Of a stretch of DNA of 41,056 bases, positions 24,709 to 33,018 are shown in pieces. The stretch covers positions 1-41,056 of the forward strand of contig CAYOVG010000014.1 of the NCBI GenBank assembly GCA_964407285.1, given 5' to 3'. Every line of letters begins with the position of its first letter. Position 1 is the first letter of the stretch. The notes beneath the pieces were generated by a model. The model did not search any database. It saw nothing but the letters and a program-made list of their open reading frames with translations, and was not told the DNA's origin. This DNA comes from CAYOVG01 sp964407285. GTDB taxonomy: Bacteria > Desulfobacterota > Syntrophobacteria > Syntrophobacterales > Syntrophobacteraceae. The position numbers were made by a program, and so were the translations under genes.

Positions 24709-25221
24709 CTAAACCGCCTTGTCCAGAAAGGAGAGGTCCTGAGCGGTAAGAACTCGATCGATATCGAGCAGAATCTTGACTTTTCCTTCCATTTTCGCCA
24801 TGCCCAGGATGTAATCCGTATTGAGTTTCGTTCCGAACCGCGGGGTTTCTTCCACGTCGTCATTCTTTATCTGGATCACTTCCGAAACGGAATCCACCAC
24901 GATTCCCATCATGACGGAACCGGCCGCGGCCTCGATTTCCACGACGATTATACAGGTACGTTCCGAGTAACCGATGGATTCCATCCCGAATTTGAGCCTC
25001 AGGTCCACTACGGGTATTACCTTGCCTCTGAGGTTGACGACCCCTTTCACGAAAGTAGGGGTTTGAGGCACGGGAGTAATGGGCATCATCCCGATGATTT
25101 CCTTGACTTTTAGAATACCGATTCCATACTCTTCTTCCGCCAGTGCAAAAGTCAGATACTTTCCGCCGCGATCGGTCGAAGCTTTCGCGCCCTGTTCCTG
25201 GTTTTCCAACCACTTTGACAT
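24709..25221 (-). CDS. cheW: chemotaxis coupling protein CheW
   Basis: The 170-aa protein links CheA to chemoreceptors. Family motifs are present: YLTFALAEEEYGIGILKVKEIIG, a VKGVVNLRGKVIPVVDLRLKFG core, MMGIVVDSVSEV, and the end YILGMAKMEGKVKILLDIDRVL. The ATG at 25221 has AGGAGGAG upstream, and a longer frame to 25260 is not favoured. It is encoded on the opposite strand, convergent with the che operon, hence expressed separately. Its upstream region is A+T-rich but shows no clear promoter class. With CheA's own CheW-like domain it would complete the signalling array. Confidence 0.95.
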   Translation of the reverse strand: MSKWLENQEQGAKASTDRGGKYLTFALAEEEYGIGILKVKEIIGMMPITPVPQTPTFVKGVVNLRGKVIPVVDLRLKFGMESIGYSERTCIIVVEIEAAAGSVMMGIVVDSVSEVIQIKNDDVEETPRFGTKLNTDYILGMAKMEGKVKILLDIDRVLTAQDLSFLDKAV

Positions 25222-25543
25222 AGTGTCTCCTCCTCTTCGGTACACTCCTGGCGCCGACACCAGGGGTTATATTTACTTTCAGGTTCGACTCTGCCTATGC
25301 AAGATTTATACGCTAATGGGGATACCTCGCCGAGATTTCATGCTCCGGCCGCTACTCCCATGGAATTGCGGGCCTGTTATTGCAGCCGTAGGTGACGAAA
25401 GCGCTCCCACTGCCAATGCGAACCCGGACGCGCAACCCTCAACCGAATTGCCACAGCCGGGCAAACCCCATGAATGTCGAAGAATCACGCGTAGTTTGCG
25501 AGGATTCGAACCAGCAACCGGCAACTCGTAACCGCAACCCGAA
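25222..25543. other. 322-bp region between cheW and the diguanylate cyclase gene
   Basis: The region upstream of cheW (25222-25330) is relatively A+T-rich and should hold its promoter. The rest contains repeat-like sequence: on the - strand, 25513-25540 reads as GGGTTGCGGTTACG followed by related GTTGC units, similar to copies near 24472 and 31733. I see no gene. A GGTTCGAATCC stretch here resembles a tRNA T-arm but has no matching stem. Confidence 0.5.
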
Positions 25544-27265
25544 TTACCGGTCTGAGCCCGTTATGCAGACGGTTCGATTCCGCCCGGTATTCTTCGCCTT
25601 GTACAGCGCGCCGTCAGCCCGAGTGAAAAGCGCTTCAATGTCACGGTCCGTAGGATGCGCCTCGGTCACTCCGATGCTGATGGTCAAAGGAATCTCCTGG
25701 CCCTGGTAAATGAAGCAGGCCCTCTCTACCGTCTCTCTTATCTTCTCGGCGGTGTTGCGGGCGCCATCGACAGCGGTGCCGGGAAGAAGCGCAACGAATT
25801 CTTCGCCTCCGTACCGTGCAAGGAAATCGAGTTTCCGCAGCACCGGGTGAATGAGTTTGATCATTTCCTGCAGGCACTTGTCTCCCGCCCAATGGCCGTA
25901 GCGGTCATTGACGCGCTTGAAGTGGTCCACGTCAAACACCATTATGGAAAACACCTGTCCATAGCGTTTGAATCTCTCCAGTTCCTCCTGAATCCGCAGT
26001 TCGTACGCCCGACGGTTGTGAATGCCGGTCAGACCGTCGAGCATCGCCACCTTTTCGAGACTATGGGCCTTCTCCTGGAAGTGATTGACTTCCCTTTTCA
26101 TGCTCTGGAGATTCTGCTGAAGCGATCCCAATTTCCGGTTGACTTCTTCGTTTCTGGCCTGGTCCTCCTTTCGTTTGGTTTCGAGCGCCGTTTTGATCTT
26201 GGCCAGTCTCGACACGATCATTCTTTTCATATCGGCCAGGGGCCTGTCCGACTGAATGGATGTGCTGATATCCTCCATGTGTCCTTCGATTATCGTGTTG
26301 AACTGGCTGTTCGCCAGGTGGACTTCCTGAGATTGGGAGAGCGAGTCCACGGAGTTCTTCTCGAGTTCGACAAGATCCTTTCCCACCTGCGCCATGAACT
26401 CGATGTATTGAGCCCTTTCCTCGTTCATCTTGCGTGTGAACGCATTGATGAAGGCGAGGATGTCCCCTTTGAGCGAAATCACGGCTTCAAGGTCCGTGCA
26501 TTGCCTGATCCGCTCCTTGAGCCGGGTGAGGGAGTTGAGATAATCCTTGTCCACATCCAGCTGGAACTCCTCCAGTATGTTCAAATAGGCGCTCTGGATG
26601 GCTTTGACATACTGCGCCCCCAAAGCGGCATCGGGCTGCGGCGGAGATTGCGGATAATCCTGGCGCTTCAGCAATCTGCTCCAGATGGACGGGGACTCCT
26701 TGCCCGACTTTTCGGTTTCCGGAAGGTCCTTGGCCTGGCTTTCGATTCCTTCTCCGGATGGAGCCTCTCTCAGAGCAACATCCTTGAGTTCGTTCAGACA
26801 GCGCTCGAGGTGCTCTTCATCGGCGCCGTCCACCAGCAGTTTCTTCAGACACATGAGAGAATCGGAAAGCTCATCGTTCCTGGATACCGGAATGAGCCCC
26901 AGCAGCAGATTCAAGGACCGCCGGGAGAAGGACTGGATCTGCGCCTGCCGGGTTTCGAGTTCGCTCACCTGCCGCAGTAACCGCTCCTTCTGACCTTGAA
27001 TGGCGCGCAACTGCTCCCGGAGAGCCCTATGGTCCTCGGAAGACTGCGGCGCCGGGGACCTTGACGAAACTTCAGCACGCGAATCGGCGTGCTGTATGTG
27101 TGAAAGGATCTGGGTGAATTCCCGTTTCTTCGCCAGGGCATCTTTCAAGGATGCGGGTGTGAGAGGTTGCCGGCTCATGGAGAGCTCTTTCAGAGTCTCT
27201 ATGATGATTTCCGCAAAATGAGTGGTATCTTTAAAAGATGTTCCGGTTGTTCTCGTCTGCGTCAT
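25544..27265 (-). CDS. soluble diguanylate cyclase (GGDEF) with coiled-coil N-terminus
   Basis: The 573-aa protein has no signal peptide or membrane segment. The C-terminal GGDEF domain (about 410-565) has active-site GGEEF at 486-490 and an intact inhibitory site RxxD (R477 to D480) five residues before it, so it should make cyclic-di-GMP from two GTP and be product-inhibited. The first 400 residues are mostly helical and coiled coil (for example LREQLRAIQGQKERLLRQVSELETRQAQ, and a long stretch before the catalytic domain), with no recognised sensory domain. It lies beside cheW, 323 nt upstream of it on the same strand. Its product could be read by the MshEN-like segment of CheA; this is a hypothesis from proximity only. 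Confidence 0.93.
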   Translation of the reverse strand: MTQTRTTGTSFKDTTHFAEIIIETLKELSMSRQPLTPASLKDALAKKREFTQILSHIQHADSRAEVSSRSPAPQSSEDHRALREQLRAIQGQKERLLRQVSELETRQAQIQSFSRRSLNLLLGLIPVSRNDELSDSLMCLKKLLVDGADEEHLERCLNELKDVALREAPSGEGIESQAKDLPETEKSGKESPSIWSRLLKRQDYPQSPPQPDAALGAQYVKAIQSAYLNILEEFQLDVDKDYLNSLTRLKERIRQCTDLEAVISLKGDILAFINAFTRKMNEERAQYIEFMAQVGKDLVELEKNSVDSLSQSQEVHLANSQFNTIIEGHMEDISTSIQSDRPLADMKRMIVSRLAKIKTALETKRKEDQARNEEVNRKLGSLQQNLQSMKREVNHFQEKAHSLEKVAMLDGLTGIHNRRAYELRIQEELERFKRYGQVFSIMVFDVDHFKRVNDRYGHWAGDKCLQEMIKLIHPVLRKLDFLARYGGEEFVALLPGTAVDGARNTAEKIRETVERACFIYQGQEIPLTISIGVTEAHPTDRDIEALFTRADGALYKAKNTGRNRTVCITGSDR

Positions 27266-27621
27266 AGCAGATTCATTTCTCCATTAGTGACGTGTTGCAC
27301 GACGGGAATGGCGCTGTTGCTCACCCGGTTCACGCTTATCCGACAGGATAGAGGATTCTAGTGTCAAGGTCAAAGGAATCGCCGTTAAAATACATCGTTC
27401 GCGGCAAAAGGAAAAGGAAAACATCGACTACGGAGAGTTTTCGCTCAAGTTTTATGGTAAGGAGACCGATTGATTCAGTACATGCGCTTATGGCGCGCCG
27501 GGACTTGCCGCCACGTCGCGCAAGGGATTTGAAGACGGTGAGCGATGCTTGTTCGATCTGAAGCCATTCGAGTGGGTGGGTTGTGCGGGAGCGCCCGTCA
27601 ACCGCCATGAGAGGGAACGAT
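27266..27621. other. 356-bp divergent region between diguanylate cyclase and flgM genes
   Basis: The region should contain promoters in both directions. At 27381-27388 GCCGTTAA resembles the sigma-28 -10 element GCCGATAA (7 of 8), but the -35 element at the usual distance is poor. Other open frames here are short, lack family resemblance and run over the promoter space. I see no gene. Confidence 0.45.
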
Positions 27622-27915
27622 ATGGAAGTTGGGAAGATAACTGCATATACCGTGGGATCGAACCAGAAGACCCGGGAAACGGGTTCCCGGGGCCCGGCTA
27701 AGGAAGCCGGCCTCGGGAGTTGCGCCGGGGGCAAAGCCGATCGTGTCGAGTTTTCCAAGGGATGCCGGGAGATGCTGCAGGCAAGGCGAGCAGCGTTGGA
27801 AGACAACGAGGTCCGTACCGAGCGCGTCGAGCAACTGCGCTCCCTGGTGGAAGCGGATAAGTATATGGTGGAGCCCGAAGCACTCGCCGACAGGCTCCTG
27901 GAAGCCTTCTGGTGA
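27622..27915 (+). CDS. flgM: FlgM-like anti-sigma-28 factor
   Basis: The 97-aa protein has a C-terminal half that matches FlgM: DRVEFS, then RVEQLRSLVEADKYMVEPEALADRLLEAFW. Compare the usual pattern of RVxxLRxxIxxGxYxVDxxxIAxxLL. FlgM binds and holds FliA (sigma-28) until the flagellar hook is complete and FlgM is exported. The N-terminal half is Gly/Lys/Ser-rich and probably unfolded, as expected for an exported FlgM. The ATG at 27622 has AGGGA seven bases upstream; two longer starts (27583, 27607) exist. No flagellar structural gene is in the window, yet the neighbouring chemotaxis genes agree with a motility role. Confidence 0.78.
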   Translation: MEVGKITAYTVGSNQKTRETGSRGPAKEAGLGSCAGGKADRVEFSKGCREMLQARRAALEDNEVRTERVEQLRSLVEADKYMVEPEALADRLLEAFW

Positions 27916-28028
27916 TGATGTCGCCGTGAAGGGAAGCAGGAAACCGGAAATCCGCGGCGCCGGAAATGAAACCGCGCCGAACCGGTTTCCATGCTTCTTC
28001 CGGCAGGTTTTGGAGTCCCGCCCCCATC

Positions 28029-28685
28029 TCAAGGATCGATGGCCGTATAGCCGAATCTACTCTTTATTCCCGCTTTTTCCTTCATTCTCAAAAGTCCCGG
28101 ACTACGGTGGAAGAACATGTGCCGTGACCCGGCCCCGCGATGGATGAAATAGTCCTCGATTTCATCGAAAAGAACCGGCTGAGTTGGCCATGTGAACGCC
28201 TTCTCCTTTTCCCGGAGCAACTCCCAGAGGGCTTCTGCCTCCGGGTTCTCGTCGAAGACTTTTCTCTTGGCCGTATCGCAGAAGAACATCGAGCAGGAGA
28301 CGGGTCGAAGCGGCCACAGACACCCGTTTGCTCCAAGGTAGACGCACTTGTTGGTGGTGTTGGGCCGTTCCAGAACCCGAAGTATCTCCTCCCGTTCTTC
28401 CGGACTCGACAGAAGATAGGCGATAGCCTGGTCCGCAAAGAAGGTGATTATGCTCTCGAAGCTGCAGCACGCGCTGAGTCCCGTTGTAAAGCATGCCTCC
28501 CTGCACAAGGCGCCGAAATAGCGGTCCTGATATTCTTCCACTTCCTTCCTGAAATCGAGATACGGTTGGATGCCGCTTAGGAATCGGTCCAGGGACGCGG
28601 CGGACATTCCGGCGCACACCTTCTTGACTTCCTGGAAGCTTTTCCACTGATCCGAATTATATTCGCTCATATCGATCGCCGACAT
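28029..28685 (-). CDS. YkgJ-family cysteine-cluster protein
   Basis: The 218-aa protein has a conserved Cys arrangement, C-x3-C-x7-CC early (ALCREACFTTGLSACCSFESI) and CVYLGANGCLWPLRPVSCSMFFC later, as in YkgJ/UPF0153-type proteins thought to bind zinc or an iron-sulfur cluster. The LRPVSCSMFFC segment corresponds to the usual RP-x2-C motif. No biochemical role is established. The start is uncertain: ATG 28685 has GGAGG but 14 bases away; a longer frame reaches 28745 and a shorter start lies at 28670. It is convergent with flgM. Confidence 0.75.
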   Translation of the reverse strand: MSAIDMSEYNSDQWKSFQEVKKVCAGMSAASLDRFLSGIQPYLDFRKEVEEYQDRYFGALCREACFTTGLSACCSFESIITFFADQAIAYLLSSPEEREEILRVLERPNTTNKCVYLGANGCLWPLRPVSCSMFFCDTAKRKVFDENPEAEALWELLREKEKAFTWPTQPVLFDEIEDYFIHRGAGSRHMFFHRSPGLLRMKEKAGIKSRFGYTAIDP

Positions 28686-29152
28686 TTTTGACTGCTGGTC
28701 CTCCACAAGGAAATCGACGCCGGCTGCCCGACGCCGGACAAACACGAACCCTGCCCGACGCCTGGTAATCGGCGACCGGAATCGATTTCCATTTCAATGC
28801 AATGGCCGAGACGATGGTCATCGGCGCGAAACGGTTGCCGCTTCCATATGAATCCCGCTGTTTTCCCTGGAACAATACAGCAGTTTCCTCCAATTCTCAA
28901 TACCATGCGACTGAATCGGGGAATGGATGCCGGGCGCCCGTGTACCGACCGGGAAGTGACTTCTGAAGGCGAATGGAGGCGCTTTTCCTGGCGCATCCTG
29001 CCGAATTTACCGCCATTCGCCTTGATGCCCGGAGAAAACGGCCCTCTACCGAACGGGCGAAAGAACGGGTCGCCCGGTCGTTTGAACGCCGGCTGGAAAC
29101 CGGATTGGCGAAATGGCGGTACAAAGGCCTGCGGCTTAACCAACGGAACAGG
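28686..29152. other. 467-bp region upstream of the YkgJ-like gene
   Basis: This G+C-rich stretch between two - strand genes has a near-direct repeat TGCCCGACGCC around 28727-28762. Open frames occur on both strands but have biased, low-complexity composition, no ribosome-binding site and no family resemblance. I see no supported gene. It may hold the YkgJ promoter. Confidence 0.4.
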
Positions 29153-30709
29153 CTACGGGATCATCAGGGTCTGCCCCGGAGCGATGTTGTTCCCCTGGAG
29201 CTTGTTCGCCTTTCGCAGTTCGTCCACCGTGACATCGTGTTTGCGGGCTATCTCCGAAAGGGTTTCCCCCTTCTTGACCGTATGTTTGGCAGCAGTCCGG
29301 GCGGCTTTCGCCTGACTCTTCGCCGGTTCCGGCCTGGTTTCCCCGGCAACGGCCGGGGCCGGTTTCCGCGCCTGAGCGGACTGTGCCTGAGCGGGCTGTA
29401 CGGGAGTGGAAGGCTTCTGCTGCGCCTGGGCGGGCTTGGACGCCTGCGCGGGCGTTACGGCGGGCGCGGCCGTCCGCGCCCGCGGTTCGGGGGTATAGGC
29501 CGGTTCGGGCGCATCATTGGCGTCGAAGGACTGCGTGTCCGAATCGGAAATGCTTACCTCCTGCACTGGGGCGGGGGAAACGGACGCACCGGATGCGGAT
29601 GCGAAGTCGGTGGAATGGGGCGCGATTGCAGCAGGAGCGGCCGTGGCCGGCGCCCGCGCCGGAGCGAGGTCCGAACCGCTGCACGCATATTGAAAACTCT
29701 GCCTGAAACGGCTTTCCGTACCTTGCGGGAGCTTCAGAACGTAAGCGCCCGGAGGAATGTCCTCTCCCCGGAAGGTCGGGTTGAGCCGCTTGATCTCCCT
29801 ATAGTAGCTTCCAACGGCGGCCGCAATCGACTGGATGGGAACACTCCGGTCGAAGGACACCCTCACGCGGTCCACGCTGAATGGGGGATACCCCTCTCCC
29901 TTGACCAGATTGTAACCGTACCGCGAGGGATTGCTCAAGACGGTCTTGATGGCGATGATCCGCATCACGTATCGCTCGGTCTCATGCGGGAGCCTGAGGT
30001 GGTAGTAACTCCGCATGCCCTGCGAACGCATCTCTTCCTGAACGCGCCCTTCTCCGCAATTATAGGCCGCGATGGCAAGCGCCCAGTTGCCGAACCGTTT
30101 GTAGAGACTCTGCAGGTAGAGGAATGCGCTGTCCGTGGACCGTTCGTGATCGAACCGCTCGTCGTAGGTCCCCCGCTGCTGGAGGCCGTACTGCCTCCCG
30201 GTGGCGGGCATGAACTGCCACGGTCCGCCCGCTCCCTTGGGGGAATTGGCGTTGGGAAGCAAATCGCTTTCGGCGATCGCCACATACTTGAGATCGTCGG
30301 GAAGATTGTAATGGCGAAGCCGTTCTTCGATCCACGGGAAATACCTCTCCATCCGCTTCAGCCAGAGGTAAATCTGGGCATGATTGTAGACTATCATGGT
30401 GAACTCGCGGTCGAAGCGCTCCAGCACATTCTGATCCTGAATGGGCACGGATTCTCCGCAAAGCTCCAACTGGGCGGGAGGTGGGAAGTAGGGGACTGTA
30501 AGCGGGAACGAAGACATGCTTGTAGACGGGGGCTTCACCGCATGTGCGGACTGCTGAACCGGCTCGGGCTGCTGGAAGGGAACGGTTGCTTCGACTGCCG
30601 GGGGCGGACCCGAGCGCCCCGACGCGCAACCGGAAACGGAAACCAACAGCGCCAGCCCGGCGAGGACAAGGCCGGAAACACGGAAAAACCCATTCGTAGC
30701 AGCAGTCAT
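29153..30709 (-). CDS. mltD: membrane-bound lytic murein transglycosylase (MltD-like) with LysM
   Basis: The 518-aa lipoprotein has a signal with lipobox VSVSGC (Cys28), then a Pro/Gln-rich linker and a GH23 (SLT) domain. The catalytic Glu147 is in AIAESDLLPNA, followed by SPKGAGGPWQFMPATG and AIAAYNCGEG. A Lys/Pro/Ala/Gln-rich linker leads to a C-terminal LysM repeat (HTVKKGETLSEIARKHDV). A partial peptidoglycan-binding-like segment (YREIKRLNPTFRGEDIPPGAYVLKLP) lies between. It cleaves peptidoglycan glycan strands to 1,6-anhydro products in the periplasm. ATG 30709 has GGAG nine bases upstream, and a longer frame to 30754 is less likely. It has one LysM where E. coli MltD has two. Confidence 0.92.
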   Translation of the reverse strand: MTAATNGFFRVSGLVLAGLALLVSVSGCASGRSGPPPAVEATVPFQQPEPVQQSAHAVKPPSTSMSSFPLTVPYFPPPAQLELCGESVPIQDQNVLERFDREFTMIVYNHAQIYLWLKRMERYFPWIEERLRHYNLPDDLKYVAIAESDLLPNANSPKGAGGPWQFMPATGRQYGLQQRGTYDERFDHERSTDSAFLYLQSLYKRFGNWALAIAAYNCGEGRVQEEMRSQGMRSYYHLRLPHETERYVMRIIAIKTVLSNPSRYGYNLVKGEGYPPFSVDRVRVSFDRSVPIQSIAAAVGSYYREIKRLNPTFRGEDIPPGAYVLKLPQGTESRFRQSFQYACSGSDLAPARAPATAAPAAIAPHSTDFASASGASVSPAPVQEVSISDSDTQSFDANDAPEPAYTPEPRARTAAPAVTPAQASKPAQAQQKPSTPVQPAQAQSAQARKPAPAVAGETRPEPAKSQAKAARTAAKHTVKKGETLSEIARKHDVTVDELRKANKLQGNNIAPGQTLMIP

Positions 30710-30872
30710 GCCAATCCACTCCATGAAGACGATCAAAACCGGAAATAAACCCACCTGCGCGATGAGCCCAGCAAAAGTATTGTATTACAAGAGAGGGCCG
30801 CATAATACAATGTAATTTCCGGTTTGGGAAGATCTAAAACACATGGAGACGGATCGCTCGCGAACGTACCGG

Positions 30873-31574
30873 TCAGTCCCGCGAATCCTGTGATTTTCTG
30901 TGTTCCTGCATGATTTTGGACATCGACCACTCGATGAGCATTCTTTTGGGAACGCCTTGAAGGAACGGATTGAGGGTGAAATCCTCCTCCGTATAGAGCC
31001 GGTCGGCATAGTAACAGTATTCCCACCACATCATCCTGGTTCGTATCCTGTCGCCAAATGTGGTCATGGTCCTGAAGATCATGCGGCGGAACGCCTTCAG
31101 AAAGATGGGGCCGTGTCCCTCGTTTTCCGCATCGTGGCCGATGTAGCCGAGATCACGCTTCACGGGCTTCAACTGCTGGGCCTTCCAGCGGGTGGCGGCT
31201 ACGTGCGCCAGTTCGTGCACCAGCGTGTCCCGCCAGTCGCCCTGGTCGCGGCAGACCTGCACCTGTATGCTGGCTATGCTTCCCGGGCCGTACATGGCAA
31301 GGGCTTCGGCGGCATCGGCGACATAATCGCGCAGGACGTCCAGTTGGAAGAAGCGCATGATCTCCTTCACACGGCCCGCGAATGTTTCGCACGCACCGCT
31401 ATTCCGATAGGCCGGGACCTGTTCGCGTTCCAGGACGTCCAGCCAGATATTCAACGTATTCGGGACATACCTGTACATACCTGTATTCGCCACGATGTTC
31501 CAGTTCGCCGGTGTAATCGCGTCGGCGAAGCGCAGCATTTCCTCGTACTCGAAATCGGGATTGTCGGAATTCAT
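30873..31574 (-). CDS. putative zinc metallopeptidase-like protein (HExxH), unknown function
   Basis: The 233-aa protein has no signal peptide. The zincin motif HELAH (His120, Glu121, His124) is followed about 30 residues on by His154 in EGHGPIFLKAF, a spacing and HGxxF context like SprT-type metallopeptidases. The helical N-terminus (EEMLRFADAITPANWN) and the Trp/Tyr-rich C-terminus (MMWWEYCYYADRLY) are not familiar. The three His and the Glu are consistent with zinc-dependent hydrolysis, but I do not recognise the family and substrate is unknown. It begins with a weak ribosome-binding site. It lies 163 nt upstream of mltD on the same strand. Confidence 0.7.
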   Translation of the reverse strand: MNSDNPDFEYEEMLRFADAITPANWNIVANTGMYRYVPNTLNIWLDVLEREQVPAYRNSGACETFAGRVKEIMRFFQLDVLRDYVADAAEALAMYGPGSIASIQVQVCRDQGDWRDTLVHELAHVAATRWKAQQLKPVKRDLGYIGHDAENEGHGPIFLKAFRRMIFRTMTTFGDRIRTRMMWWEYCYYADRLYTEEDFTLNPFLQGVPKRMLIEWSMSKIMQEHRKSQDSRD

Positions 31575-31981
31575 GATTCAACTCTCGTATTCTTGGGATC
31601 GTTTACAGCATACACCTTGCCCGGCGGGACCGCAAACACCCCGGGAACCCCGAACACCCCGCAAGGCGGCAAACACGAAACGATCGTTAGAATATCCCAT
31701 ATTCCGGTGAACGTAAACGCATTAGTTGGAACGTTGCGGGTTACGGGTTGCGGCTTCGGGTCCTCCGGGACACGGGCGTAAGACGCGTTGCAGGTTGGAG
31801 ACCCGCCGGGCCGTGGGCGTGTTTTCAGCGTTCGAAGGCGCGCCGCGGGAATGCGGCGGTCAACTCCTCTCCGGGGCGAATGCTCGGACGACGGCAGGGC
31901 GGCTCATGCGGGCGGTATCGTTTGACAACCCGTTTTCCGGTCATTAAAGGGTAATGAAACAACCAGAACGGGGAGAAGACT
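31575..31981. other. 407-bp divergent region with repeat-like sequence
   Basis: The region between the HExxH gene and the small membrane protein gene holds a GGGTTACGGGTTGCGG-type repeat at 31733-31753 and short reiterations of ACCCCG/GAACCCC near 31640-31665. A consensus -35 TTGACA at 31922-31927 with a weak -10 (TAAAGG, 17-bp spacing) could drive the membrane-protein gene. No gene is supported. Confidence 0.45.
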
Positions 31982-32401
31982 ATGACGGATGGAATGCAGG
32001 CTACAGTGTCCGAAACGCTCACCAGGATCGGGATGTGGGCTAAAGAACAAGGATCCTACGCACGAATCGCCACGCTGCAAGGACTTTTCTACGTCATCGG
32101 CGGCTTCTGGCCTCTCGCCGACATGACGTCCTTCATGGCCGTTACCGGACCCAAAACCGACATCTGGCTCGTGAATACCTCCGGCCTGCTCATCGCCTCC
32201 ATCGGAATCATGCTGCTCGTCGCCGCATTGCGGACCGGCGTGACTCTGGCGACGATCCTCCTGGCCGTGCTGAGCGCTACATCGCTGGCGGCGATCGAGG
32301 TATACTACGTGCTGACGGGCTGGATTTCACCGGTCTACCTCCTCGATACACTGGCGGAGGCGGGCATCATCTACCTGTGGATGCTCTGCGGTGAAGATTG
32401 A
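31982..32401 (+). CDS. small integral membrane protein, unknown function
   Basis: The 139-aa protein has about four hydrophobic segments: LQGLFYVIGGFWPLA, the stretch around WLVNTSGLLIASIGIMLLVAAL, TLATILLAVLSATSLAAIEVYYVL and VYLLDTLAEAGIIYLWML. A short amphipathic N-terminus precedes them. GGGGAGAAG upstream supports the ATG. I do not recognise the family. It is convergent with a DUF2231 membrane protein, with a 28-bp perfect palindrome in between. Confidence 0.78.
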   Translation: MTDGMQATVSETLTRIGMWAKEQGSYARIATLQGLFYVIGGFWPLADMTSFMAVTGPKTDIWLVNTSGLLIASIGIMLLVAALRTGVTLATILLAVLSATSLAAIEVYYVLTGWISPVYLLDTLAEAGIIYLWMLCGED

Positions 32402-32453
32402 TGCGGATGCCGGTTTTCCTCCACATTCCTTCCCGAAAGACCTTCGGCCCGGC

Positions 32454-32481
32454 TGTGGCGCGGCCGGCCGGCCGCGCCACA
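32454..32481. repeat. 28-bp perfect palindrome between convergent genes
   Basis: Positions 32454-32467 are the exact reverse complement of 32468-32481 (arm TGTGGCGCGGCCGG), giving a 14-bp perfect inverted repeat with no spacer. It is almost entirely G+C and lies midway between two converging stops (32401 and 32527). It could act as a bidirectional terminator without T-tracts, or as a protein-binding site. Confidence 0.8.
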
Positions 32482-32526
32482 ACGAATTTCTCGGCGAATC
32501 AAGACCGTCGGAGGTGTCTCATCTCG

Positions 32527-33018
32527 TTAGACGGCGCGCCGTTTGCTGATGTCGGACCGCCTGTCCTCCGGAGTAATCTGGACCCCGACATGGTGGGTCT
32601 GGACCAGCGTCCAGCCGTAATAGCCGGCCGCAAGCGTGGTGAGAAACCCGATGAGCGGCAGAATGATCGCGAGCCTCAATTCGGGTAGAAGAGCCGTCCA
32701 CTGCCCGGAATTGAGCCAAAGAGTAATCGCGAACAAAGCCAGCGAGGTCACGTTCAGGACCATGTGTATGAGCCCATCCTTCTTCGCCTGAATCCCATCC
32801 GGAATGCCGGTGCTCCAGTCGATAAACCCCGGAATAGCGGCCACCAGCGCCATGACCACCGCAGCCCAGTTGGCCACGTAAGCAAGGCGGAACCAGAACG
32901 GGTCCTGGTTGATGCTGTACGTTATGTAGCCTATCAGCGTTGCCGTATAGAACGCGATGGGAAACGGTATCAACATCGGATGGAGCGGGTGTCCGGCGAT
33001 TTTTATCTTGCTGTACAT
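32527..33018 (-). CDS. DUF2231-type membrane protein
   Basis: The 163-aa protein opens with GHPLHPMLIPFPIAFY, the typical start of DUF2231 proteins, followed by about four transmembrane segments. A conserved FIDWSTGIPDG lies between the second and third, and HMVLNVT opens the third. The ATG at 33018 has GGGAGG upstream. Members are often found beside haem or cytochrome proteins; no function is established. A 31-residue longer frame upstream has no hydrophobic or family sequence and was not used. Confidence 0.85.
   Translation of the reverse strand: MYSKIKIAGHPLHPMLIPFPIAFYTATLIGYITYSINQDPFWFRLAYVANWAAVVMALVAAIPGFIDWSTGIPDGIQAKKDGLIHMVLNVTSLALFAITLWLNSGQWTALLPELRLAIILPLIGFLTTLAAGYYGWTLVQTHHVGVQITPEDRRSDISKRRAV

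Noticed and set aside
25490..25545. tRNA-like T-arm (GGTTCGAATCC on the - strand)
   Set aside because: The flanking bases do not form a 5-bp T-stem, and no anticodon or acceptor stem is found. It lies within repeat-like sequence.
27362..27388. Sigma-28-like promoter upstream of flgM
   Set aside because: The -10 GCCGTTAA is good, but no TAAA-type -35 is found at the normal distance, and it lies over 200 nt from the start.
28797..29315. + strand frame upstream of the YkgJ-like gene
   Set aside because: Biased composition, no ribosome-binding site, and it runs into the end of mltD on the other strand.
32399..32540. UGA-TGC at the end of the small membrane protein gene as a second selenocysteine codon
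   Set aside because: The read-through sequence is low-complexity Arg/Ser/Pro without family resemblance, and the 28-bp palindrome lies too far (over 50 nt) to be its SECIS.
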